NCBI GenBank assembly: GCA_963809965.1
Contig: CAWELU010000061.1
Coordinates: 186,001 to 250,000, forward strand
Origin: CAIWHR01 sp963809965
GTDB taxonomy: Bacteria; Pseudomonadota; Gammaproteobacteria; Burkholderiales; Casimicrobiaceae
Length of the DNA: 64,000 nt
Reading direction: 5' to 3'
Positions 34,619 through 43,421 of the stretch are shown here, piece after piece. Both the position numbers and the translations under genes were made by a program. Numbering within the stretch: position 1 is the first letter of the stretch; every line of letters starts with the position of its first letter. The notes beneath the pieces were generated by a model that ran no database searches, had not been told where the DNA came from, and worked only from the letters and a program-made list of their open reading frames with translations.

Positions 34619-36316
34619 GTGGAAACAGCGGGAAGAAAGCGTCTGGGCGAGATCCTGATCGAGCGCGGCAAGCTCGACCACGCGACGCTGGAACGCGCGC
34701 TGCGCCTGCAGCAGGAGAGCGGTGAAAAGCTCGGTGCGCTCCTCGTGACGCTCGGCGTTTGCGCGCAGCGCGACGTCGCGGAAGCGCTCGCGGCGCAACT
34801 CGGCCTGCCGCTCGTCGATACCGGCGGCTATCCCGAGTTTCCGATTCTCGAGGAGCGGATCTCGGCCCGCTTCCTGCGCGAATCACGTTCGCTCCCCGTG
34901 AAGGAAGACGAGCGCGAGCTCGCGCTCGCGATGGCCGATCCGACCGACGACTACACGATCGGTGCGTTCCGGATGGTTACCGGCCGCGAAGTGAAGCCGC
35001 TGGTCGCGATCCCTACCGAGCTCGAGGCGGCGCTGGAGCGGCTCTACGGCACGGGTCGCACCGCGGTCGGTCAGATCGTCGGCGATGTCGAGCAGCGCGA
35101 CGAGCTCGCGTTCGACGCCGATGTCCAGCAGCTGAAGGACCTCGCCTCCGAGGCGCCGGTGATCCGCCTCGTGTCGTTGCTCATCACCAATGCGCTCGAC
35201 GCGCGGGCGTCCGACATTCACATCGAGCCGTTCGAGAACCGGTTGGTCGTGCGCTACCGGATCGACGGCGTGCTGCACGAGGTGGAGTCGCCGCCGCGCC
35301 GCTTCTCCGCGGCGGTGATCTCGCGCATCAAGATCATGGCCAATCTCGACATCGCCGAGCGTCGCCTCCCGCAGGACGGGCGCATCCGGCTGCGCGTGCA
35401 GGGCAAGGAGATCGATCTGCGCGTGTCGACGGTGCCGACGATGCATGGCGAATCGGTGGTGATGCGGATTCTCGACAAGGGGGGCGTCGCGCTCGACTTC
35501 GAGCGGCTGGGCTTCGAGGACGACATACTCGCCAAGTTCGTCGACGTGCTGATGCAGCCGCACGGCATTCTGCTCGTCACCGGCCCGACCGGGTCGGGCA
35601 AGACCACGACGCTGTACACCGCGCTGGAGCGATTGAACAGGCCGGACGTGAAGATCCTCACGGTCGAGGATCCGGTCGAGTACCAGATGCCGGGCATCAA
35701 CCAGATCCAGGTAAAGCCGCAGATCGACCTCACGTTCGCCAACGCGCTGCGCTCGATCGTGCGCCAGGACCCGGACGTCATCATGATCGGCGAGATCCGC
35801 GACCTCGAGACAGCCGAGATCGCCGTGCAGTCGGCGCTGACGGGCCACCTCGTGCTGTCGACCGTCCACACGAACGACGCCGCGTCGACGGTCAACCGGT
35901 TGCTCGACATGGGCGTTGAGGACTATCTGCTCACGTCGACGGTGATCGGCATTCTCGCGCAGCGGCTGGTGCGGACGCTGTGTCCGCATTGCAAGGAAGC
36001 GCACGCGGCGCTGCCGGAGATCGTCGAGCAGATGGGCCTCGCCCGCTTCGCGAAGGAGCGGGAGATCACGCTCTATCGGCCGGTCGGCTGCCCGCAGTGC
36101 GCGCAAACCGGCTACTCCGGCCGGGTCGGCATCATGGAAATGCTGCCGATCACCGACCCGCTCCGAAGCCTCGTCATGAAGCACGCGACCGCGACCGATC
36201 TGCGCAACGAAGCCATCCGCGAAGGAATGCTGACGATGTACGAGGACGGACTGCGCAAGGCGGTGCGCGGCATCACGACGTTCGAGGAAGTGCTGCGTGT
36301 CACGCGCGAAGGCTGA
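34619..36316 (+). CDS. gspE: Type II secretion ATPase GspE
   Basis: 565 residues from GTG 34619. The N-terminal GspE/MshEN domain starts RLGEILIERGKLD. The ATPase core has Walker A GPTGSGKT at 322-329, the Asp box LTVEDPVEYQ, Walker B MIGEIRDLETAE and the His box VLSTVHTNDAAS. A zinc-binding tetracysteine is C455, C458, C491 and C494. It powers pseudopilus assembly from the cytoplasmic face. It is the first gene of an eleven-gene operon that runs in one direction to 46.7 kb. Confidence 0.96.
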   Translation: METAGRKRLGEILIERGKLDHATLERALRLQQESGEKLGALLVTLGVCAQRDVAEALAAQLGLPLVDTGGYPEFPILEERISARFLRESRSLPVKEDERELALAMADPTDDYTIGAFRMVTGREVKPLVAIPTELEAALERLYGTGRTAVGQIVGDVEQRDELAFDADVQQLKDLASEAPVIRLVSLLITNALDARASDIHIEPFENRLVVRYRIDGVLHEVESPPRRFSAAVISRIKIMANLDIAERRLPQDGRIRLRVQGKEIDLRVSTVPTMHGESVVMRILDKGGVALDFERLGFEDDILAKFVDVLMQPHGILLVTGPTGSGKTTTLYTALERLNRPDVKILTVEDPVEYQMPGINQIQVKPQIDLTFANALRSIVRQDPDVIMIGEIRDLETAEIAVQSALTGHLVLSTVHTNDAASTVNRLLDMGVEDYLLTSTVIGILAQRLVRTLCPHCKEAHAALPEIVEQMGLARFAKEREITLYRPVGCPQCAQTGYSGRVGIMEMLPITDPLRSLVMKHATATDLRNEAIREGMLTMYEDGLRKAVRGITTFEEVLRVTREG

Positions 36317-36407
36317 CCCGGCGATGCCCGGTCGCGGCGTACTGCCGGCTTTCGCGTGCGCGTCGTGCGTTCCGGCCGACATCTAGGCGAGCCCGGCGCG
36401 ACGCCCG

Positions 36408-37647
36408 ATGCCAATCTACCAGTACCGAGCGGTCGATCCTGCGGGCGACGTTGCCACGGGCGAGCTCGAGGCCGCCAACGAGGGCGAAATTGTCGATCGA
36501 TTGCGCGACCAGGGATTGCTGCCGATGCAGGTCGCGCGCGCCCTCGGCGAAGCCACCGTTCGCGCGACGCCGCGGCACATCGGGCAGGCGGCGGCGGTGG
36601 TTTGCGCCCAGGCGGGTCACGCGCGACCATCTGCTCGCGCTCACGCGTGAGCTGGCGACGCTGCTGCGTGCCGGATTGCCGCTCGATCGCGCGCTCGAGA
36701 TCCTGATCGGGCTCGCCGATGCGCCGCCCGTTGTGTCTCTGCTTCAGGGCATCCGTGACGACGTGCGCAGTGGCCGGTCGCTGTCGCAGGCGCTCGACGC
36801 GAGGCGCGAGGTGTTCGGCCGGTTCTACGTCAACATCGTTCGCGCGGGCGAGTCCGGCGGCGCGCTGGGTGTCGTGCTGACGCGCCTTTCCGACACGATG
36901 GAGCGCAACAAGGAGCTCCGCGAAAGCGTCAAGTCCGCGCTGATCTACCCGACAATCCTGATCTTCGTCGCCGTGCTGTCGGTGATGGTGCTGCTGGTCT
37001 GGGTCGTCCCGCAGTTCGAGCAGACGTTCGCGCAGGCAGGAAAGGCATTGCCGCTGCCGACGATGGTGGTGATCTTTCTCGGGACCGGGCTGCGGGAATG
37101 GTGGTGGGCGCTGTTGGCGCTCGTCGTGCTGACGTTCTGGTGGCTGCGTCGCCGGCTCGCGCGGCCCGCGGTGCGCGAGCGCTGGGATCGGCGCCTGTTG
37201 CGCATGCCGCTCGTCGGCGACGTAGTCACCAAGGTGGAGGTCGCGCGCTTCGCGCGCACCCTCTCGACGCTGCTCGCGAACGGTGTCACGTTGCTCACCG
37301 GCATTTCGATCGTCAAGGAGACGCTCGGCAACAGCGTGCTCGCCGGCGCGCTCGACGGTGTCACCGCGCGGCTGCGGGAAGGTCGCGGCTTCGGCGTGCC
37401 GCTCGCGGACACGGGCCTCTACCCGAAGCTCGCGACGCAGATGATCCTGGTCGGCGAGGAATCGGGTCGCCTCGAGGAAATGCTGACCCGCGTGGCCGAC
37501 GTCTATGACCGCGAAGTCCAGATGGCGGTCAAGCGTTTTCTCGCGGTGCTCGAACCCGCGCTGATCCTTTCGCTGGCGGTGCTGATCGGCGGCATCGTCT
37601 TTTCTATTCTGCTGGGCGTGATGGGCATGAGCGAGCTCGTCCAGTGA
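36408..37647 (+). CDS. gspF: Type II secretion inner-membrane platform protein GspF (apparent frameshift)
   Basis: ATG 36408 gives MPIYQYRAVDPAGDVATGEL, the standard GspF start. The frame shifts +1 near the GGG of 36582-36584 and then reads RRRRWFAPRRVTRDHLLALT. Two GspF domains (each with a membrane span) follow: LTRELATLLRAGLPLDRAL and, later, RFARTLSTLLANGVTLLTGI. The C-terminal LEPALILSLAVLIGGIVFSI is the last span. About 412 residues in total. It is the polytopic protein contacted by GspE and GspL. Confidence 0.9.
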
Positions 37648-37878
37648 CGGTATGGCACTTTTCGCGTGCTGCCGCGGGTTTGCTTGGCGGCTGCGTGCAT
37701 GGAGTCGGGAGTACGAACATGGACGGACGCAAGTCGAAACGCGATGAGCACTCGGGATGTCCTCCGCGCTCTGAAGTCGGATTTCCACATCGGGCGTTGT
37801 CGGCCGTCTGTCCGCGCTCGGCCTTCGCCACCTGTGGCGTTGCGCGGCATTCGATCCGTCGGCCTCCCGCGCCGTGCT

Positions 37879-37945
37879 CCGGGTCGCGCCCCGCGGGCCT
37901 CCGCGTGCGCACGCCGTTCCCGGGTCGCGCCCTGCGGGCCTCCGC
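37879..37945 (+). repeat. 26-base direct repeat at the gspG leader, third partial copy in gspJ
   Basis: Two copies (37879-37904 and 37920-37945) of CCGGGTCGCGCCCNGCGGGC plus CTCCGC differ at one base. The 17-base core GTCGCGCCCTGCGGGCC recurs at 39449-39465 in the leader of gspJ. In both genes it encodes the residues RALRA just before FTRG, so it may be a copied leader segment or a small repeat family. Confidence 0.75.
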
Positions 37946-38357
37946 CTTCACGCGCGGTATGACGCTTATCGAAATCCTGGTCGTGCTGGTGCTGATCGGA
38001 ATCGTGCTGGGGATCGTCGGCGGCAACTTCATCGGCAAGGGCGAGAAGGCGAAAGCCGACGCCGCAAAGATCGAGATCGGCCAGATCGGCCAGACGCTCG
38101 ACCTCTACAAGCTCGAGATCGGCCGCTACCCGACCACACAGGAAGGGCTGCAGGCGCTCATCAGCGCGCCGTCGGGAGTGAACAACTGGAACGGCCCCTA
38201 CTGGAAACGGCAGACGCTGCCGCGCGATCCGTGGGGTAACGAGTACAAGTACACCTCGCCGGCGCAGAGTGCGCCCTACGAGATCATCTCGCTGGGTGCG
38301 GACGGCAAGGAAGGCGGCGAAGGGCCGAACAAGGACATCGTGAGCACGCAGCAATGA
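37905..38357 (+). CDS. gspG: Major pseudopilin GspG
   Basis: The processed part starts after TRG in FTRGMTLIEILVVLVLIGIV: cleavage after Gly gives N-terminal Met, with Glu at +5. The rest is classic GspG (GRYPTTQEGLQALI, DPWGNEYKY, IISLGADGKEGGEG). Start choice is hard, since the frame is open back to the gspF stop. I take GTG 37905, giving an 18-residue leader; ATG 37719 would make an improbable 80-residue leader. The 257 bases after gspF are then non-coding or leader sequence. It forms the pseudopilus shaft. Confidence 0.88.
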   Translation: MRTPFPGRALRASAFTRGMTLIEILVVLVLIGIVLGIVGGNFIGKGEKAKADAAKIEIGQIGQTLDLYKLEIGRYPTTQEGLQALISAPSGVNNWNGPYWKRQTLPRDPWGNEYKYTSPAQSAPYEIISLGADGKEGGEGPNKDIVSTQQ

Positions 38358-38854
38358 CCCATTGCGTGCGCGGCGGGTCGGAAATCGCGACATGCGCCGT
38401 GGGGTTGCGCGCGCCGTCATACAGCGCCGGCGTGACGATGTTAGAGCTCCTGGTCGTGCTGTCGATCATGGCGCTCGTCGCTGCGTTCGTCGTGCCATTG
38501 TTCGGCGCCGGCGTCTCGACCGCGGAGTTGAAGGGCGCCGCCCGGCAGGTGGCGGCGGGCCTGCGACTTGCGCGGAGCGACGCGGTCGCAACGAGGCAGG
38601 AAACGCGGCTCGTGCTCGACCTCGAGCAGCGCACCATGCGAATCGACCGCGATTCGCGGGTGCACGCGCTGCCGCGCGAGATCGAGTTGAAGCTCTTCAC
38701 CGCGCAGCGCGATCTTGTCAACGAGAAGGTGGGGGCGATCCGTTTCTATCCGGATGGCGGCTCGAACGGCGGCAGGGTTACGGTTGCGTCGGGCGAGCGC
38801 AAGTACGATGTCGACGTGGATTGGCTGACCGGCCGCGTCGCGATTTTGAACTGA
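38354..38854 (+). CDS. gspH: Minor pseudopilin GspH
   Basis: 166 residues; ATG overlaps the gspG stop (ATGA). The prepilin site is SYSAG/VTMLELLVVLSIMALV, with Glu at +5 after a 26-residue leader. The globular part has AARQVAAGLRLARSDAVATR and IRFYPDGGSNGGRVTV, the GspH signature. It is an early or tip-proximal minor pseudopilin. Confidence 0.88.
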   Translation: MTHCVRGGSEIATCAVGLRAPSYSAGVTMLELLVVLSIMALVAAFVVPLFGAGVSTAELKGAARQVAAGLRLARSDAVATRQETRLVLDLEQRTMRIDRDSRVHALPREIELKLFTAQRDLVNEKVGAIRFYPDGGSNGGRVTVASGERKYDVDVDWLTGRVAILN

Positions 38855-38860
38855 CCACGA

Positions 38861-39364
38861 GTGAATTATCACGAGCCATTCCGAGTTGGGCTCGCCGGAT
38901 CGAGGCGGCCGTGCCAGCACGTGTGCATTGCACGTTCGCTCGGCAGGAGAAATGCCGCGAGCGGGTTTTCGCTGCTCGAAGTGCTGGTTGCCTTCGTGAT
39001 CCTGTCGCTCGTGGCGACGGCACTGTTTCGCCTGTTCTCCGGTGCGCTCGGCAATGCATCCGCCGCGAACGAATACAGCCGCGCCGTACTCGTCGCGGAG
39101 AGCGTACTCGCCGAGGCCGCCGCAACGCAGCCGCTGCGCGAAGGAACGTCGCAGGGGAGCGTCGACGATGGCCGGACCGCTTGGACGGCACGCGTCGTCC
39201 CGTACGATCCGCCGGATGTGAATCCGGACTTGGCGAGCGCTTCCGAAACGATGCCGATGCGGTTGTATCGCGTGACGGCCGAGGTGACATTTTCCGGGCC
39301 GTCGGGCAGCAAGCGCAGTTACGCCCTTGCCACCACCCGCATCGGCAGCAAAGAGGTGCGGTGA
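38861..39364 (+). CDS. gspI: Minor pseudopilin GspI
   Basis: 167 residues from GTG 38861. The prepilin motif is AASG/FSLLEVLVAFVILSLVA with Glu at +5, following a long 35-residue, Cys- and Arg-rich leader. GALGNASAANEYSRAVLVAE and the C-terminal part fit GspI, a member of the I-J-K tip complex. A shorter start inside the leader is possible but no ATG is available. Confidence 0.85.
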   Translation: MNYHEPFRVGLAGSRRPCQHVCIARSLGRRNAASGFSLLEVLVAFVILSLVATALFRLFSGALGNASAANEYSRAVLVAESVLAEAAATQPLREGTSQGSVDDGRTAWTARVVPYDPPDVNPDLASASETMPMRLYRVTAEVTFSGPSGSKRSYALATTRIGSKEVR

Positions 39365-40137
39365 TGCGGCGCTCGCAGGGGTGGTTTCCGCGATTCGATG
39401 GCGCTTCGGGGCGTTCCCGTCCGTCGTCCGACCGTCCGCGCACGCCACGTCGCGCCCTGCGGGCCGCCACCTTCACCCGCGGTTTCACGCTCGTCGAATT
39501 GACCGTAGCACTGGTGCTGATGGCCGTGATGGCGGCAGTGCTCTTCGGCTCGCTGTCGCTGGCGGGGCGGAGCTGGGACGCCGGCGAGAACAAGGTGACC
39601 GAGGTCGACGAAATGCGACAGGCGCAATCTTACCTGCGCGAGCAAATCGCCTCGATGTATCCGCAACGGCTGCGCAAGGCGGTCGAGGTGCCGCTGCTCT
39701 TTGCCGGCGAGAGCGACGAGCTGCGCTATGCCGCCACGCTGCCGCCACGTGTGGCGGAGGGCGGCGTCTATTATTTTCGACTCGCGGTGAATCGGGTCGG
39801 CGAGAAATCGCAGCTCGTCCAGGAACGCGTGATTCCGGACCTCACGGCGACAAGCGAACCCGAGTTTGGCGGTGCGGAGAACTCGGTGCTTGCCGACGGC
39901 ATAGCGGAGCTCAAGCTCGGGTACTTCGGTCGGGATCCCGACGCCAGCGACGCCGTCGCGCCTTCGTGGCGCGATCGCTGGGACGACCGGCAGCGCCTGC
40001 CGTTGATGGTGCGCATCGACGTCAAACCCGTGAAGGGCGATCCTTGGCCGACGCTGATCGTCGAGCCGCGCCGTGCTCCGGAGGCTGGGTGCCCGACCTG
40101 GAACGCAGCACTTGGGCGGTGTCAGAGTACCGGCTGA
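39364..40137 (+). CDS. gspJ: Minor pseudopilin GspJ
   Basis: 257 residues; the ATG shares its A with the gspI stop. The cleavage motif is FTRG/FTLVELTVALVLMAVM with Glu at +5. The leader is unusually long (41 residues) and its end, RALRAATFTRG, repeats the gspG leader nearly exactly. The body has LSLAGRSWDAGENKV and QAQSYLREQIASMYPQRL, as in other GspJ proteins. It belongs to the pseudopilus tip. Confidence 0.88.
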   Translation: MRRSQGWFPRFDGASGRSRPSSDRPRTPRRALRAATFTRGFTLVELTVALVLMAVMAAVLFGSLSLAGRSWDAGENKVTEVDEMRQAQSYLREQIASMYPQRLRKAVEVPLLFAGESDELRYAATLPPRVAEGGVYYFRLAVNRVGEKSQLVQERVIPDLTATSEPEFGGAENSVLADGIAELKLGYFGRDPDASDAVAPSWRDRWDDRQRLPLMVRIDVKPVKGDPWPTLIVEPRRAPEAGCPTWNAALGRCQSTG

Positions 40138-41072
40138 TGCGGATTCGTCGACAACGGGGTCGGCCTCGCCAACGCGGCATCGCCTTGATAGCGGTGCTGT
40201 GGTTAACGGTACTGCTGACGGTGATCGCGAGCGGCTTCGCGTATAGCATGCGCGGTGAGGCTCTCGCCGCCCGCAACACGATGTCGCTTGCGCAGGCGCG
40301 GGCTGCCGCGGACGGCGCGGTGGCGCGAGTCGCGTTCGAGTTATCGCGGCCGCGCAGTCATCCGGAGGTCTGGACGGCCAACGGGTCAGTGCATAGCTGG
40401 AAGGATGACGACATCGCCATTGCGGCGAGCGCCGTGGACGAGTCCGCCCGCATCGACCTCAACGCAGCATCCGAACCGCTGTTGCGAGGTCTGTTGCAGA
40501 ACATCGGTGGCCTCGATCCCGACACCGCGGAGCGCGTGCTCGGAGCGATTCTCGATTGGCGCGACGCCGACGATCTTCGTCGTCCCAACGGGGCCGAAGC
40601 CGCCGATTATCTCGCGACAGCGCGCAAGTACGGACCCACCAACGCGCCGTTCGAAAGCGTCGGCGAACTGCAGCGCGTTCTTGGCGTCACGCCGGCGTTG
40701 ATGGCGCGGATCGCGGACAGTCTGACCATCTATTCGCGGCGAGCCGGCATCAACCCGGAAACCGCTTCGCGCGACGTGCTGTTGGCATTGCCAGGGATAT
40801 CGGTGGAGCAGGTCGATGCCTTCATCGCGGCCCGGCAGGCTGCCGTTTCGAGCCGCCTGCCCGTGCCGCCGCTGGCGCAGGCGCAATCGCTCGGGGGCGG
40901 CGCCGCGCCGGTCTGGCGGATACACACCGAGGCGACACTGCCCGATGGTGTAACCTTCGCCCGCGATGCGGTCGTGCGGTCGGCATCCGATCCGCGCCGG
41001 CCCCTGATTGCGCTGTTGTGGCAGGAAGGCGTCAAGGCACGCGCGTACCGAGTCGTCGACCGCGAACGATAG
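40137..41072 (+). CDS. gspK: Minor pseudopilin GspK
   Basis: 311 residues; ATG overlaps the gspJ stop. The leader is short (about 14 residues), with cleavage RQRG/IALIAVLWLTVLLTVIA and no Glu at +5, which is normal for GspK. Helix-hairpin-helix-like and SAM-like segments follow (DESARIDLNAASEPLLRGLL, AGINPETASRDVLLALPGIS). It caps the pseudopilus. Confidence 0.9.
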   Translation: MRIRRQRGRPRQRGIALIAVLWLTVLLTVIASGFAYSMRGEALAARNTMSLAQARAAADGAVARVAFELSRPRSHPEVWTANGSVHSWKDDDIAIAASAVDESARIDLNAASEPLLRGLLQNIGGLDPDTAERVLGAILDWRDADDLRRPNGAEAADYLATARKYGPTNAPFESVGELQRVLGVTPALMARIADSLTIYSRRAGINPETASRDVLLALPGISVEQVDAFIAARQAAVSSRLPVPPLAQAQSLGGGAAPVWRIHTEATLPDGVTFARDAVVRSASDPRRPLIALLWQEGVKARAYRVVDRER

Positions 41073-41086
41073 CGCGGCACCTGCGA

Positions 41087-42811
41087 ATGGAACGGGCAAT
41101 CGCTAATCTCCGCCAACGGATTCGAGTCGCTGCGCATGGACTAGGAGTCCCCGCGCTGTGGCGCTGGTGGATCACCGAACTCGCGTCGCTGGTGCCTTCC
41201 GGGTTGCGCATTGCGGCGCAGCGCCGCCGCCTGCGGCCGATCCTTGCGTTCGGTCCCGATGTGGCTGAGCTCAGGGTGCCGCGAATGACGAATGGCAAGC
41301 TTGGATTCGCCGATGCCGCGCGGATCGTGTTGGCGGGTGATGCCGCCGCAACGGCGAATGCGGGCCGGGCAGCGATCGACTCGCTTGCGCAGGTGGTCTA
41401 CGGCGGCGCAGTCGCTGCCGCAAAGGTCGCGATCGTCTTGCCGCGCGAACAGGTGTTGCGCAAGACGCTCACGCTGCCAGCCGTGGTCGAGGACAACCTG
41501 CTGCAGACGCTTGCCTATGACCTCGATCGGCACACGCCATTCAAGGCCGACGAAGTGTATTTCGATGCGGTGGTGATAGCGCGCGACCCGGCGCGCAAGC
41601 AGATTCTGGTCGACTGGGCCGCGGCACTGAAATCGGTCGTGGATCAGGCGCGAAGGCGCGCCGAGGCATGGGGCGCGACGGTCGTGGGCGTCTGGCCGGA
41701 AATGCCGGATTCTGCCGCGTCATTCGCGGTTTCCCGCCTGAATTTGCTGAGCGCAGCCGAGCGGCCGGAGATCGCGGGGTGGCGCAGCTGGCGAATCCTG
41801 GCGCCGGCCGCGTTGGTCCTGGCATTGGCGCTCGCCGCAACGGCATTGCCGCTCTGGCAAAAGCGCAGCCACGCAATGGCGCTGTTGCAGCTCGTCGGGC
41901 AGGCACACGTGCAGGCGAACGCGTCCGACAGGTTGCGCCAACAGCTCGATCAGATCGTCAGCGACTACAATTTCGCGCTGCAGCGCAAGTATTCGTTTCC
42001 AAGTGCCGTGCAGGTGCTGGACGACGTGACCCGTCTTCTGCCGGACGATACCTGGCTCACCCAGCTCGAAGTCAGGACGCCGTCCAAGGGCAAGGAACCG
42101 CGCCGCGACATGTTGCTGCGGGGTGAAAGCGCAAATGCGGGGCGCCTCGTTTCGCTGCTCGAGGAATCGAAGCTCTTCGGAGAGGCAGCACCACGCTCGC
42201 CTACGACCAAGATCCAGCCCGGACCTGGCGAGATCTTCGATCTGGGGGCGCAGGTCAAGCCGTTGGCGGCACCTGCTCCCGTTCAACTCTCCGATTTGCC
42301 GAAGATCGCGCCGCGCGTCGAGGCCGCCGCGGCCCAGCCAACGGCGGTCGTGCCTGCAGCAGCGACGACTGCAACAGCGGCGACCAATGCAGCAGCGGCG
42401 ACCAGTGCAGCAGCGGCGACCAGTGCAGCAGCGGCGACCAATCCGGCGGCCGCGGCAAGTGCGGTACCGGCGACGACCAACGCCGGGACCGCTGCCCGCC
42501 CAGCGCCTCCAGGCGCGGTGCAAAGGGAAACCGAAGCCCCGACGGACGCGGTTGGCGCACCTGGCCTTTCGGGACCCCCTGTGGCAGGCGCCGCCACGCC
42601 GATGCCGGCGACGCCGTCTGGCGTTGACGGCGCGTCGGTCACGCCACCCACCGCTGACGTTGCAGACCCCGCGGGCGTCGCGCCGCCGGCGCAGGACGCC
42701 GTGGCCGCCCCGGCCACCGCTGCTCCACCGGCAGCAGCTCCCGCCACAAGCGAGCCGGAGCGTGTCCGTCGCGGCGGGCGGTCGCGAAACAGGCTGGTGC
42801 CATCGTCATGA
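41087..42811 (+). CDS. gspL: GspL-like platform protein of PilM-PilN type
   Basis: 574 residues. Residues about 50-225 form an ASKHA/PilM-like cytoplasmic domain (VAIVLPREQVLRKTLTLP, TLAYDLDRHTPFKADEVYFD). One membrane span lies at 237-257, a coiled coil at about 262-305, and a PilN-like ferredoxin fold to about 390 (FPSAVQVLDDVTRLLPDDTW). The remaining 180 residues are an Ala/Pro/Thr-rich periplasmic tail, partly built by an 18-base tandem repeat. GspL links the ATPase to the periplasmic parts. The tail is longer than I know from most family members. Confidence 0.82.
   Translation: MERAIANLRQRIRVAAHGLGVPALWRWWITELASLVPSGLRIAAQRRRLRPILAFGPDVAELRVPRMTNGKLGFADAARIVLAGDAAATANAGRAAIDSLAQVVYGGAVAAAKVAIVLPREQVLRKTLTLPAVVEDNLLQTLAYDLDRHTPFKADEVYFDAVVIARDPARKQILVDWAAALKSVVDQARRRAEAWGATVVGVWPEMPDSAASFAVSRLNLLSAAERPEIAGWRSWRILAPAALVLALALAATALPLWQKRSHAMALLQLVGQAHVQANASDRLRQQLDQIVSDYNFALQRKYSFPSAVQVLDDVTRLLPDDTWLTQLEVRTPSKGKEPRRDMLLRGESANAGRLVSLLEESKLFGEAAPRSPTTKIQPGPGEIFDLGAQVKPLAAPAPVQLSDLPKIAPRVEAAAAQPTAVVPAAATTATAATNAAAATSAAAATSAAAATNPAAAASAVPATTNAGTAARPAPPGAVQRETEAPTDAVGAPGLSGPPVAGAATPMPATPSGVDGASVTPPTADVADPAGVAPPAQDAVAAPATAAPPAAAPATSEPERVRRGGRSRNRLVPSS
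42371..42442 (+). repeat. Four tandem 18-base repeats inside gspL
   Basis: Units GCARCAGCGGCGACCARY at 42371, 42389, 42407 and 42425 are nearly identical and encode a repeated six-residue Ala-rich unit (AAATSA/AAATNA). They lie in the periplasmic tail and are prone to copy-number change without frameshift. Confidence 0.9.
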
Positions 42812-43404
42812 TCGAATCGATCACGAAACTCCCGGCGGGACGGCAGCGCGCGCTCGCAATTGCGGCGCTCGTGGTCGCGGTGGCGCTCGGTATTGCCGTC
42901 CTGCTCGCTCCGGTCATCTTCCTGCACCGGCATTACGACGATGCGATCGCGTCCCTGTCCGATCTCCTCGATCGCTATCGACGTGTCGCGGCCCAGGCAC
43001 CCGAATACCGGAAGGCGCTGGACGCCATTCGCGAGCGCGATGCGCGGCGATTCTTTCTCAAGAATATGGCGCCGAACCTCGCCGGTGCCGAGCTGCAGGA
43101 ACTCGTGCGCGCTGCGATCGAGTCCAACGCCGGCCGCATCACGACAAGCCAGAACCAGAGCCCCCGCGACGAGGGCCGGTTCCGCCAGATCATCGTCAGC
43201 GTGCAATTCTTCGCGACGACACCGGCGTTGCAGAAAATCCTGTATGCGATCGAGACCGGGCCGCCGTATCTTGTCGTCGAAAACATGACATTGCGACCGC
43301 TCAATGCGTTTCGCGGTTTCAAGCCGGTCGCCGGCCAGGAACCCGAGCTCAACGTGCAGCTCGACGTCGCCGGATTCGCCTTTGCCGAAGCCGAGAAACG
43401 CTAA
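42808..43404 (+). CDS. gspM: GspM-like (PilO-type) platform protein
   Basis: 198 residues; ATG overlaps the gspL stop. One membrane span (about 16-36) is followed by a coiled coil (YDDAIASLSDLLDRYRRVAA) and a ferredoxin-like domain (SVQFFATTPALQKILYAIET, LVVENMTLRPL). This fits the alternative GspM family related to PilO. It dimerises with GspL in the inner membrane. Confidence 0.8.
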   Translation: MIESITKLPAGRQRALAIAALVVAVALGIAVLLAPVIFLHRHYDDAIASLSDLLDRYRRVAAQAPEYRKALDAIRERDARRFFLKNMAPNLAGAELQELVRAAIESNAGRITTSQNQSPRDEGRFRQIIVSVQFFATTPALQKILYAIETGPPYLVVENMTLRPLNAFRGFKPVAGQEPELNVQLDVAGFAFAEAEKR

Positions 43405-43421
43405 ATGGGAAAGGCGTACCC

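Noticed and set aside
36300..36407. Extra small gene between gspE and gspF
   Set aside because: No ribosome site or coding pattern. The short frame at 36356 is antisense-like and overlaps gspF.
42371..42442. Tandem repeats as a CRISPR array
   Set aside because: Units are directly adjacent with no spacers and keep the gspL reading frame.
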